A program made the translations under genes and the position numbers. A model generated the notes under the pieces. It had not been told where the DNA came from and ran no database searches. It worked only from the letters and a program-made list of their open reading frames with translations. DNA of 8,764 bases. Origin: Anaerolineae bacterium (lineage in GTDB: Bacteria; Chloroflexota; Anaerolineae; Anaerolineales; E44-bin32). Where the stretch lies: contig JAUVOZ010000078.1 in the NCBI GenBank assembly GCA_030598885.1, forward strand, positions 1 to 8,764, read 5' to 3'. Below are positions 1 through 6,169 of this stretch, piece after piece; the stretch's first letter is position 1; each line of letters starts with the position of its first letter.

Positions 1-463
1 GAATAGCTGCGCTCGCCATCATACCATCCAATACCCGATCATCCTCGTGATCACCGAAGACTACCAATCGACCCGTCTCCATGCAGATGGCTACCGTGTA
101 GGCACGCACACCCTGTTCGGCTGCCAATTGGCCAAATGTTTCCAACCCAACTGGAAGTTTCTCCCGAAGTAATTCAGCCAACGAATGGCTATCGATCAGG
201 CCGTCTTGCATGGTGATCAGGCGTCGTACACCGGAGAACAGACTTGGCATTCCTACCTCAGTCTCTCCTACCGACCGCCACGCGTCCACCAACCGGTTCA
301 GCCCAGTTGGCGTCGGATCGGAGGCGAAAAAGACCGCGTTCAGCGCTCCTGCCGAAGTGCCCACTATGATCTCCGGGTGAAACCCCTCCTCCAGCAGTAC
401 CTCCAGTGCGCCGACCTGCATAGGGCCAAAATTTCCAGCTCCGCTCAACACCAGTGCCAACAT
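1..463 (-). CDS. Patatin-like phospholipase, 5' part (runs off the left edge)
   Basis: Patatin-family serine acyl hydrolase. These enzymes use a Ser-Asp dyad to cleave acyl groups from lipids, usually at the membrane or in the cytoplasm. The 154 visible residues include the glycine-rich oxyanion loop (SGAGNFG, residues 7-13) and the nucleophile elbow GTSAG (35-39, Ser37). They end in the typical MMASAAI segment, after which the catalytic Asp (DG[GA]) would lie beyond the window. The Arg or Lys usual in the glycine loop is Phe12 here; some family members have an aromatic residue there. The ATG at 463 is supported by GGAGGT at 473-468. There is no signal peptide. The gene lies 45 bases downstream of the DUF385 oxidoreductase on the same strand and is probably the last visible gene of the HgcA-like operon. 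A role in lipid turnover is a family inference; its link to the redox genes is unknown. Confidence 0.88.
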   Translation of the reverse strand, partial: MLALVLSGAGNFGPMQVGALEVLLEEGFHPEIIVGTSAGALNAVFFASDPTPTGLNRLVDAWRSVGETEVGMPSLFSGVRRLITMQDGLIDSHSLAELLREKLPVGLETFGQLAAEQGVRAYTVAICMETGRLVVFGDHEDDRVLDGMMASAAI

Positions 464-508
464 GATGACCTCCACATAATTACTTCCATTTATACTTCCC
501 GGGGGATG

Positions 509-994
509 TCACACGCCACGCGGACAAAAACGGACTATCTTAAATCGACGAGCTAAAGCCCGGTATCCCTCCTCCGAACCATCCACACGATAACCCAAAA
601 GGCGAGGTAACAAGCGGGCAGCAAGGGGGTAACGACGGGCGTAGTCAAGTAATTCCCACTCCGCATCCCCTTGCGGGAGGGTTTCCGCCAAGGCACCCAT
701 GCAACGGCGACCTATCGTGATCTCCACTTCAGGCGTCAATTGAATGTTGCGAAACCAATCAGCTTGCTCCCCAAAGCCCGAGAGCACGTAATAGGACTCG
801 CTGCCTCTGTCGAAGCGAATCACCTCCAACACTGCTTGTCGAGGTAAGCCACTTATTCGTCCAGTATGTGTCAGTAGCAGGAAACGCTTCCCGAGTAGCC
901 ATCCCAAGCCTGCGTGATAGAGCAAGATCGGAAGACGGTAGAGCAGGCGACTCAATCCTCTCGGTAGTTTCACTTCGCGAGTTAACTCACCCAT
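509..994 (-). CDS. Deazaflavin (F420)-type nitroreductase/quinone reductase, DUF385 family
   Basis: A 161-residue single-domain protein of the nitroreductase-family deazaflavin-dependent oxidoreductases (TIGR00026, PF04075; Ddn-like split beta-barrel). Members bind F420H2 and reduce quinones or other substrates, often at the membrane face. The diagnostic core is visible: LLLTHTGRISGLPR at about residues 39-52, then a YYVLSGFGEQADWFRNI block (68-84) and PEVEITIGRR (88-97). The N-terminal stretch (residues 10-36) is amphipathic to hydrophobic and could touch the membrane. The ATG at 994 overlaps the end of the upstream ferredoxin gene by 8 bases, and GAGGA lies about 7 bases upstream, so translation is probably coupled. 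The cofactor could also be a flavin, because this superfamily includes FMN and heme binders. As neighbour of a ferredoxin and a corrinoid protein it may supply or accept electrons, which is inference. Confidence 0.85.
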   Translation of the reverse strand: MGELTREVKLPRGLSRLLYRLPILLYHAGLGWLLGKRFLLLTHTGRISGLPRQAVLEVIRFDRGSESYYVLSGFGEQADWFRNIQLTPEVEITIGRRCMGALAETLPQGDAEWELLDYARRYPLAARLLPRLLGYRVDGSEEGYRALARRFKIVRFCPRGV

Positions 995-1253
995 CGGGAA
1001 TCCTCAGTTCGATGGCTTTCTCAGGGCATTGCAATACACAAGCACCACAGGCAATGCATTGTTTGCCATTTCGAAAGATCGCAACCATGCGATCATAGTC
1101 CGGCGTCCAATTGCCTATTGGACAGACCTCGTAGCACTGCCAAACACCACGGCAACGATCGGAATCAAAGTGAATCTGCAACCTCCGCAGAGTACGGGCA
1201 AGCTCCCAATGTTCCATCAACAGGGAACGCATGGTCGCCTTCTTGGGCAACAA
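987..1253 (-). CDS. Seven-cysteine two-cluster ferredoxin, HgcB-like by position
   Basis: A small two-cluster ferredoxin (88 residues) directly after the HgcA-like gene, the place hgcB occupies in mercury methylators. Motif 2 is complete: CIACGACVLQCP, with Cys66, 69, 72 and 76. Motif 1 is CRGVWQCYEVCP, with Cys34, 40 and 44; the second cluster cysteine is Val37. Seven ligands fit one [4Fe-4S] plus one [3Fe-4S] cluster, as in ferredoxins lacking that cysteine. HgcB normally has two full motifs, the second CMECGAC-like, then an extra conserved Cys and a C-terminal Cys pair. This protein ends 12 residues after Cys76 and has none of these. A basic N-terminal extension (residues 1-33) precedes the clusters. 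The start is TTG at 1253, or TTG at 1250 with better spacing from GGAGG; ATG at 1232 is possible but lies far from that site. Its likely job is reducing the corrinoid of the neighbour (inference). Confidence 0.85.
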   Translation of the reverse strand: MLPKKATMRSLLMEHWELARTLRRLQIHFDSDRCRGVWQCYEVCPIGNWTPDYDRMVAIFRNGKQCIACGACVLQCPEKAIELRIPDG

Positions 1254-1254
1254 T

Positions 1255-1262
1255 TCACCTCC
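1255..1262 (-). promoter_or_regulatory. Ribosome-binding site overlapping the HgcA-like stop codon
   Basis: GGAGGTGA read on the minus strand. It contains the TGA stop (1257-1255) of the HgcA-like gene and lies 4 bases before the TTG at 1253 and 7 bases before the TTG at 1250. It argues that the ferredoxin starts at a tandem TTG rather than at the ATG at 1232, and that its translation is coupled to the upstream gene. Confidence 0.7.
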
Positions 1263-2877
1263 ACCCCAAGGTGTAAGGGATCAACCAATAAATCAAGCCC
1301 AGCACTGCACCAATTACTGCCTCCCAGCCCCAATTAGCCTGCTCGCCTCGCATCAGAGGTGACATCCCCTGCAGCTCAGCCGCGGTGAAAACCGAAAGTG
1401 CCGTGAGGCCCAGCACCCAGTTGAAAATATATTGCCCGGGCAAGGAGTCCCAGATCACAATGTAAACCAGCAAACCTGCCAGAGAAATAAGGGTTAGCGA
1501 AAAGCTCTTCGCCAAACCATCCCGTCCCGGCAGCCAGGGAAGTACAACCGCATAGAAATATGAAAGACCCACCAAACTGACCAGGACCGGCCATAACATG
1601 TTCCGCCAGAAGACCGCGACAGGAAGCAGGATCAATAAACCGTAGAAACCAAGAGTTACCGTCACCATCTCGAGTCGGTCCTTGAGTGGAAACTTCGCCC
1701 ACCGCATGGCGTCGGTTTTAACCCGGCCGGAAACTACATATTCCGGGATATCTTCCGCTCGCACCGGTCCCCAATGCACGTCCCAGTCGATCTCCTGCTG
1801 AATGCGCCAGCCGTCGACGCCATTGGCGCATAGTTGGGGGAGTATCAAGGCTCTATGACGTACGATCCCCTCCAGGCCGCTCACCCGCAAAGCGCCGATC
1901 ACTTTCTCGGCAGTAAAGAAGCCACCCCCAGCAGCACACCACACGTTTATCCCAGCTGAGTCGACCACTAAAACCCAGGCATCTATCCGGTTGTCAATCT
2001 CTCTCACCAAGCGGCGGACTGTCAACTCGAAGTTCCCTGTGACAAGTACGGGAGAATCCATGTCCGGTTGGCCAACAACATATAAACCGGGGGTAACCTT
2101 CGGGTAGGGCGGTAAGATCCTGAGGAAGGTAGCCCAAAGATCAAGGAGCAGAGTACGTAGAGTCGTACGATGTCTTAAGCGACCTAGCACAGTCGCAGGC
2201 AGGATGTAGATGCCTGCCCCGTCAGCTGGAGAAGCAATAACAAGCTGCAGACTCCCACCGAGGCGTGAAATTACGATCTCTTCAGAGAAGCCAGCGTTCG
2301 AGAGCATGGATGCGAAATCCCGCAAGTGGTGGGTGGTGGTCCGGGTTAAAAGCCATGTAAGTAGACGCAACGGCAAGCGAATTGCGCCGAATATCAGCCG
2401 AGTTGCATGATTATCGGGGAGTGTTTCGTCGATGATCGCCAATTTCCCATCAGGAACTAGCAGTCGAAGACACTCCTGCAACACAAGGATCCTCATCTGC
2501 GGCGTCATTTCGCTAAAAACCAAACTACTTACCACCAAATCGAAGTAACCCGCCTCGAATCGATCGCCAATCAATGACGCGTCCATCAGCTTGAGGTTGA
2601 TTCGTTCCTCAAGCTCAAACTGGTTGACCCTTCGTTCGGCCTCTGTTAGCATGGTTGGTGAGATGTCGATAGCTGTCACCTGTGCCCCTTTTTCCGCCAT
2701 GGCGATTGCCAACCTGCCGGTGCCGCAGCCGATCTCCAGGACGCGCATTCCATCCCGGATCAAACGGTCAACGATCTGCGCTTGAAGCAGCTCCAGCCGG
2801 CCTAGCGTGAGCAGGCGGATTCCCCGATCGTAATCCAGCGGCCTTGACTCGAGCCACTTCATAAATACAGTCGCCAT
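1255..2877 (-). CDS. SAM methyltransferase fused to HgcA-like corrinoid membrane protein
   Basis: A 540-residue two-part protein. Residues about 25-217 form a class I SAM-dependent methyltransferase: VLEIGCGTG (46-54) binds SAM, Asp71 ends strand 2, DLVVSSLVFSEM lies at 113-124 and PDGKLAIIDE at 142-151. Residues about 255-405 match the corrinoid domain of HgcA: PGLYVVGQPDMDSPVLVT (263-280), the cap helix NVWCAAGG (311-318, Cys314 the predicted cobalt ligand), VRHRALILPQL (339-349) and WGPVRAEDIP (369-378). Five hydrophobic helices follow (about 408-425, 427-449, 457-477, 484-502, 517-536), as in HgcA. In HgcA a methylcobalamin transfers its methyl group to Hg(II). The usual Lys after CAAG is Gly318, and KGTFGT reads GGFFTA. 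An attached SAM methyltransferase is not part of the HgcA I know. The ATG at 2877 abuts the stop of a small ORF. The domain calls are firm; substrate and mercury methylation are unproven. Confidence 0.88.
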   Translation of the reverse strand: MATVFMKWLESRPLDYDRGIRLLTLGRLELLQAQIVDRLIRDGMRVLEIGCGTGRLAIAMAEKGAQVTAIDISPTMLTEAERRVNQFELEERINLKLMDASLIGDRFEAGYFDLVVSSLVFSEMTPQMRILVLQECLRLLVPDGKLAIIDETLPDNHATRLIFGAIRLPLRLLTWLLTRTTTHHLRDFASMLSNAGFSEEIVISRLGGSLQLVIASPADGAGIYILPATVLGRLRHRTTLRTLLLDLWATFLRILPPYPKVTPGLYVVGQPDMDSPVLVTGNFELTVRRLVREIDNRIDAWVLVVDSAGINVWCAAGGGFFTAEKVIGALRVSGLEGIVRHRALILPQLCANGVDGWRIQQEIDWDVHWGPVRAEDIPEYVVSGRVKTDAMRWAKFPLKDRLEMVTVTLGFYGLLILLPVAVFWRNMLWPVLVSLVGLSYFYAVVLPWLPGRDGLAKSFSLTLISLAGLLVYIVIWDSLPGQYIFNWVLGLTALSVFTAAELQGMSPLMRGEQANWGWEAVIGAVLGLIYWLIPYTLGWR

Positions 2878-3030
2878 CTACCACTCTCTTCTACGAAATC
2901 CGCCCTGGAATACCTTCACCAATACACCAGCTAAGTCATCCCAATCCGCCCATTCGAGATCAATTACCCAGAGGAGCGACGTCCCTTCCACAAAGCCCTT
3001 ACAAGCAAGCACCACTTCATTCGGAGTCAT
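2878..3030 (-). CDS. Small hypothetical protein leading the HgcA-like operon
   Basis: An open frame of 50 codons from ATG 3030 whose TAG stop is followed at once by the ATG of the HgcA-like gene (TAGATG), typical of coupled operon genes. The frame is open back to a GTG at 3069, but the promoter -10 box (3063-3058) covers the third and fourth codons of that version, so transcription would start downstream of it; the ATG is therefore preferred. No good ribosome site precedes the ATG. The product is soluble and acidic in the middle (IDLEWADWDD), basic at the end (FRRREW), and has four Trp in 50 residues. I do not recognise a family. It could be a small partner protein, a leader peptide, or merely an open stretch of 5' untranslated region of about 170 bases. 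Confidence 0.4.
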   Translation of the reverse strand: MTPNEVVLACKGFVEGTSLLWVIDLEWADWDDLAGVLVKVFQGGFRRREW

Positions 3031-3057
3031 GAGAGACAGACTGGTTGGCCCCCTTTG

Positions 3058-3085
3058 AGTATAGGACACAATCTATCTCTGTAAA
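3058..3085 (-). promoter_or_regulatory. Sigma70-type promoter of the HgcA-like operon
   Basis: On the minus strand TTTACA (3085-3080) and TATACT (3063-3058) are separated by 16 bases; each hexamer matches consensus at five of six positions. Transcription should begin near 3051, upstream of the small ORF and of the whole minus-strand operon. The promoter is back to back with that of the dsbA-like gene, the two starts being about 70 bases apart, so one regulator bound here could affect both. Confidence 0.6.
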
Positions 3086-3106
3086 GACCGGGTAACATGT
3101 CGAGTG

Positions 3107-3115
3107 TGCTATAAT
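3107..3115 (+). promoter_or_regulatory. Extended -10 promoter, probably giving a leaderless mRNA
   Basis: The sequence TGCTATAAT is a perfect extended -10 element (TGnTATAAT), with no recognisable -35 hexamer 17 bases upstream. Seven bases separate it from the ATG at 3123, so the expected transcription start falls on or one base before the A of the start codon. No Shine-Dalgarno sequence exists between them. The dsbA-like mRNA is therefore probably leaderless. Confidence 0.65.
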
Positions 3116-3122
3116 CCCCGTC

Positions 3123-3797
3123 ATGACTAATCAGACCAATCAACCACTGCCACCTGAAACCCCATCTGATAGACCAAAAGATGAAGACAGCAAGATCTTC
3201 CTAAGCAAGGGAACTGTCTTACTGCTTCTACTGGCCTTCGCCTTAGGCCTTGGATCTGGCTTCCTACTATGGGGGCGTCAGACCCAAAATGTGGAAACCC
3301 AAAGTGCGAACCAACCTGAACTCGGCCCGCCAGATGCACCCATCACCATCATTGAGTTTAGCGACTTCACCTGTGGTTATTGTCGTAAGTTCCATCTTGA
3401 GACTTTCAACCAACTGCTAGATACATACCCTGATCAGATTCGATTCGTTTATCGCAACTACCCTGTAGTTGGTGGTGCTGAGGCTGCCCTAGCGTCGCTC
3501 TGCGCAGGCGAACAAGGCAAGTATTGGGAGTACCACGACCTGCTCTTCACAAGAGACCTGACACTGGGGCGTTCAGCCTATTTACAGTTCGCTGAAGAGC
3601 TAGGATTAGATACCGAGGCACTCGACGAGTGTATCGATAGCCAACGCTTTGCCCATCGGCTTGAAGCCGACTACTACTACGGCCGCTCCATGGGTATCAG
3701 TGGCACCCCCTCTTTTCTGATCAACGGCATTCCTGTGGTCGGCGCTCAGCCTCTGGAAACTTTTATCCAGATCATCGATGCTGAACTAAATAAGTAA
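3123..3797 (+). CDS. Membrane-anchored DsbA-like thiol-disulfide oxidoreductase
   Basis: A 224-residue DsbA-family protein (Thioredoxin_4 type, like BdbD). It should form or exchange disulfides outside the cytoplasmic membrane. Residues 1-30 are hydrophilic and cytoplasmic, 31-50 form one membrane anchor (VLLLLLAFALGLGSGFLLWG), and the thioredoxin fold follows from about residue 66. The active site is CGYC (84-87) in FSDFTCGYC. The cis-Pro loop is GTPSF (194-198, Pro196) and an inserted helical domain lies between. A second Cys pair (Cys127 and Cys170) may form a structural or shuttle disulfide. Length is normal for the family. The ATG at 3123 has no ribosome site and is probably read from a leaderless mRNA. 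It is transcribed away from the HgcA-like operon. An electron partner such as DsbB or VKOR is not in the window. Confidence 0.9.
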   Translation: MTNQTNQPLPPETPSDRPKDEDSKIFLSKGTVLLLLLAFALGLGSGFLLWGRQTQNVETQSANQPELGPPDAPITIIEFSDFTCGYCRKFHLETFNQLLDTYPDQIRFVYRNYPVVGGAEAALASLCAGEQGKYWEYHDLLFTRDLTLGRSAYLQFAEELGLDTEALDECIDSQRFAHRLEADYYYGRSMGISGTPSFLINGIPVVGAQPLETFIQIIDAELNK

Positions 3798-3831
3798 ACA
3801 ATACCTGGCAAACTCCAGTTCGAGGAAGAAA

Positions 3832-3862
3832 AACTTCTGAGGTCTTTCAGACTTCAGAAGTT
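3832..3862. terminator. Intrinsic terminator hairpin in the convergent gap
   Basis: A 14-base-pair stem (3832-3845 with 3849-3862, one G-T wobble) closed by a 3-base loop, between two genes that point at each other. On the minus strand the stem runs straight into TTTTTCTTCC, a good terminator for the EEP gene. On the plus strand it is followed by attcatt, a weaker tail, so it may also end the dsbA-like transcript. Confidence 0.75.
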
Positions 3863-3893
3863 ATTCATTGGGGACCATAACCCCCGATGAATA
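3862..3893. other. Second hairpin beside the terminator
   Basis: TATTCAT, a T-G wobble and GGGG pair with CCCC and ATGAATA across an 8-base loop (ACCATAAC), a stem of 12 pairs. It shares its first base with the end of the preceding stem, so both cannot be fully closed at once. No T tract follows on either strand. It may strengthen the terminator or protect the 3' end of an mRNA; it could also be a regulatory site. Confidence 0.55.
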
Positions 3894-3967
3894 CAAAACA
3901 TCCCCACACCTTCTAGCGGCGACAGGAGTGACAATCCTTTAGCGCTGAACAATTGACCCGGGGTTCT

Positions 3968-5836
3968 CTACGGCAATTCCACTTCAACAACAACCATTCG
4001 GTGATCGGAAGCCAGCGATTCTGAAACCCAAGCCTCTGACGGCAATAATCCCCGTAGCCATACAAAATCGATGCGAGACTTGGGTTTGATCGCTGGGCTA
4101 GTCGGCGGGGCCGGATCGATTCCCAACACGGTAAATGGATCAATAAAGCCGGCCGCCTCAACCGCATCAGCTACTGGGCTTCCCATCTTGGCGTTAAAGT
4201 CGCCGCCGAAGGTCGCCGGCGAACGGTTATCAATGAAGTCCAATGCTTCCCTAATCTGCCGCTCCGTGTCCTCTTCCGATAAACCCATCCAGATTCCATA
4301 AGCATGTACAGGTCGGCCAAGATGGTCCAGGTTGACGTGGACAATTCCCGTCTGCTCCTGTAGGCTGGTCAGTAGTTGCCAGTCCATCGGAGCCGCAGGA
4401 CCGCGGTAGAGCAAGGCGATTCCTGTGAGATGCTCAACCGTTGGCAAGTAAGCGGCGTTCATGCGCAAACGTTTGGCCAGGTAGAGCGCGTCATCGACAA
4501 AATAACTGGTTATTCGACCGGTATCTACCTCTTGCAACACGACCACATCCACATCGGCCTCCTCGATCGCCTGAGCCATCTCCTCAAGCATGAAGTGCCA
4601 TTCGTCGTCGAAGCCGTAATGGATGTTATAGGTAGCTGCGCGTAAGATCCCACCCTTAGCCAGAGATTCTGTGGGTAGTGGCCAAACCGCTAAGATTGAG
4701 ATGGCAACCGCCGCCAGTGATGCCAACCCTATCAGCACTGAATCCACCATAGGTGAAGGCACATCATCTTCTGCCAGATCACCTACCACCACCCACAATC
4801 CAATTACTAGTCCCGCTGCCAAGTAGACAGCCCATCCCAACCCACGCATCAGCGGTAATACATATGGATAGGTGAAAGTGAAGGCATTAAGGAAATTCAA
4901 CAAGAGAAACAAGAAAAGCCCAAGCGCCAATCTACTCCCTGCTGGGCTCATTTCAACTGTAGAACCACCCAACGTACTGACCAACAACATAAGCACTGCA
5001 GCCTGACCGACAAGCAACACCAGCCCAGCCAATACGCCGGTGGCGAAGTATCCGATCAATAATCCCAGAACTAGAATAACAGCCAGACCAGATCGCACCC
5101 TTGCTTCCTGGCAGATGCGCCTGATCCAAGAATTGACCTCGGGGATGAGCGGTAAAAGCGTGACCATTATCAGCAGAGGCGCGATCATTGGGTACGGGGT
5201 ATCACTCCAACGGGCAACTCCATTAGGTAAGGCTAACAAAGACATCTCTAAAAACAAGAAACCACCTAACGCCAACCCATCTAACCACGTTAATCCCCCA
5301 GGATAGCTCTCCTCGTCATGAGTGCGACGGCTCAACCAAATCGTCACAATCCCCACAAGTGCTGCCCATAAAACTTGGACCGGCAACCATTCTGGTCTTA
5401 GGCTCAGGTCGTAAGTGTGACCTACGACCCGCAGCAACTGATCCACGGCAAGTGCGCTCACCAACCCTGTAGTGAACATCGGACGATCCATCCTAAGCAA
5501 TCCGGACATATATAAACCGCTGAAGGTTAAGGTTGCCAGCGACCCCCAATAACGTATGTCGGCATCGTTGACCGTCAACCCCACCCGGAAAAGGGCAGCC
5601 AGGACAGCAAAAACTGCTAGCCACCTGCCCGGTGCCCGGCGCGGTGTCAGAGCCGGTGCTATCAATGCTGCAATCAATAGCAGGTTACTTACTATAAGCC
5701 AGGCATCAATGGGACCCTCAAACACTTGATCATAGATGATGCCGAACAGCACTGAAAAAATTACCCGCAAACCCTGCAAGAAGAAAAGTAGAACTGATGT
5801 TGCCACGAATGTGCGTAAAGTCCTTGTCTTGAGCAT
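3968..5836 (-). CDS. Polytopic membrane protein with C-terminal EEP phosphatase/nuclease domain
   Basis: A 622-residue protein. Residues 1 to about 390 contain roughly 12 hydrophobic segments. Residues about 398-622 form an endonuclease/exonuclease/phosphatase domain with all hallmark residues: ATYNIHYG (Asn404), VVLQEVD (Glu436), GGDFNAK (Asp546, Asn548), RIDFVW (Asp590) and SDHRMVVVEV (Asp611, His612). EEP enzymes are Mg2+-dependent phosphodiesterases or phosphatases acting on nucleic acids, inositol phosphates or phospholipids. The arrangement of membrane domain plus C-terminal EEP resembles eukaryotic CWH43, which remodels GPI-anchor lipids, so a lipid or lipid-linked sugar substrate is a reasonable guess. 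The ATG at 5836 has GAGGT six bases upstream. The gene stands alone, converging on the dsbA-like gene. The domain call is firm; the substrate is unknown. Confidence 0.88.
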   Translation of the reverse strand: MLKTRTLRTFVATSVLLFFLQGLRVIFSVLFGIIYDQVFEGPIDAWLIVSNLLLIAALIAPALTPRRAPGRWLAVFAVLAALFRVGLTVNDADIRYWGSLATLTFSGLYMSGLLRMDRPMFTTGLVSALAVDQLLRVVGHTYDLSLRPEWLPVQVLWAALVGIVTIWLSRRTHDEESYPGGLTWLDGLALGGFLFLEMSLLALPNGVARWSDTPYPMIAPLLIMVTLLPLIPEVNSWIRRICQEARVRSGLAVILVLGLLIGYFATGVLAGLVLLVGQAAVLMLLVSTLGGSTVEMSPAGSRLALGLFLFLLLNFLNAFTFTYPYVLPLMRGLGWAVYLAAGLVIGLWVVVGDLAEDDVPSPMVDSVLIGLASLAAVAISILAVWPLPTESLAKGGILRAATYNIHYGFDDEWHFMLEEMAQAIEEADVDVVVLQEVDTGRITSYFVDDALYLAKRLRMNAAYLPTVEHLTGIALLYRGPAAPMDWQLLTSLQEQTGIVHVNLDHLGRPVHAYGIWMGLSEEDTERQIREALDFIDNRSPATFGGDFNAKMGSPVADAVEAAGFIDPFTVLGIDPAPPTSPAIKPKSRIDFVWLRGLLPSEAWVSESLASDHRMVVVEVELP

Positions 5837-6169
5837 GGAAGTACCTCACTCATTCCTTGTGCATTGTCCACCATGAAAGATGCTGTTGTCCATCCTTCGA
5901 CTTCAGTTCCCCAAGCTTCGGCAATATTACTTGGCGCCCTTCGACTGCCCTCGTAGCTTACTCAACTCCACCCCCTCTAGATGGCCTTCGCCTCCGTCGA
6001 GGGGAGCATAGTTGATGGGATGAACTCATCGGATAATTTCACCTTTAGCTAATAAACAGGTCCTGAGGTGGTTGCCAAGATTATTTGTACTTTGAGGAAA
6101 ACATGCTGGGATAATGACATTGACATAGGCATGAAAGGTAATATTCGCCGTGACGCAACCAGCAGATCG
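5837..6169. other. Gene-poor gap of 333 bases
   Basis: No convincing coding frame on either strand. It contains the possible promoter described separately and a loose imperfect stem: CAACT (5963-5967) with AGTTG (6010-6014) outside CCCCTC (5972-5977) with GAGGGG (5999-6004). A lone TTGACA (6120-6125, plus) has no -10 box at proper spacing. No T-rich terminator was seen after the DUF429 gene. Confidence 0.5.
5863..5892 (-). promoter_or_regulatory. Possible promoter of the EEP membrane protein gene
   Basis: On the minus strand TGGACA (5892-5887) and GACAAT (5868-5863) are 18 bases apart. They match consensus at five and four positions. A start near 5856 would leave a leader of about 20 bases holding the GAGGT ribosome site. 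This is the best candidate seen, but only moderate in quality. Confidence 0.3.

Noticed and set aside
185..556. Plus-strand frame of 123 codons
   Set aside because: Antisense to the patatin and DUF385 genes; low-complexity composition without domain features or ribosome site.
1376..1702. Minus-strand frame of 108 codons inside the HgcA-like gene
   Set aside because: Out-of-frame shadow of the membrane part of the fusion protein.
1255..2877. Calling this a proven mercury-methylation hgcA with hgcB
   Set aside because: The cap motif lacks the usual Lys and the partner ferredoxin lacks a cluster Cys and the terminal cysteines, so function may differ; only the HgcA-like family level is supported.
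5963..6014. Imperfect stem in the 5837-6169 gap as a riboswitch or small RNA
   Set aside because: Only two short paired blocks with an unpaired interior; no recognisable RNA family features.
6120..6144. TTGACA with TAATAT as a plus-strand promoter
   Set aside because: The spacer is 13 bases, too short, and no plus-strand gene follows.
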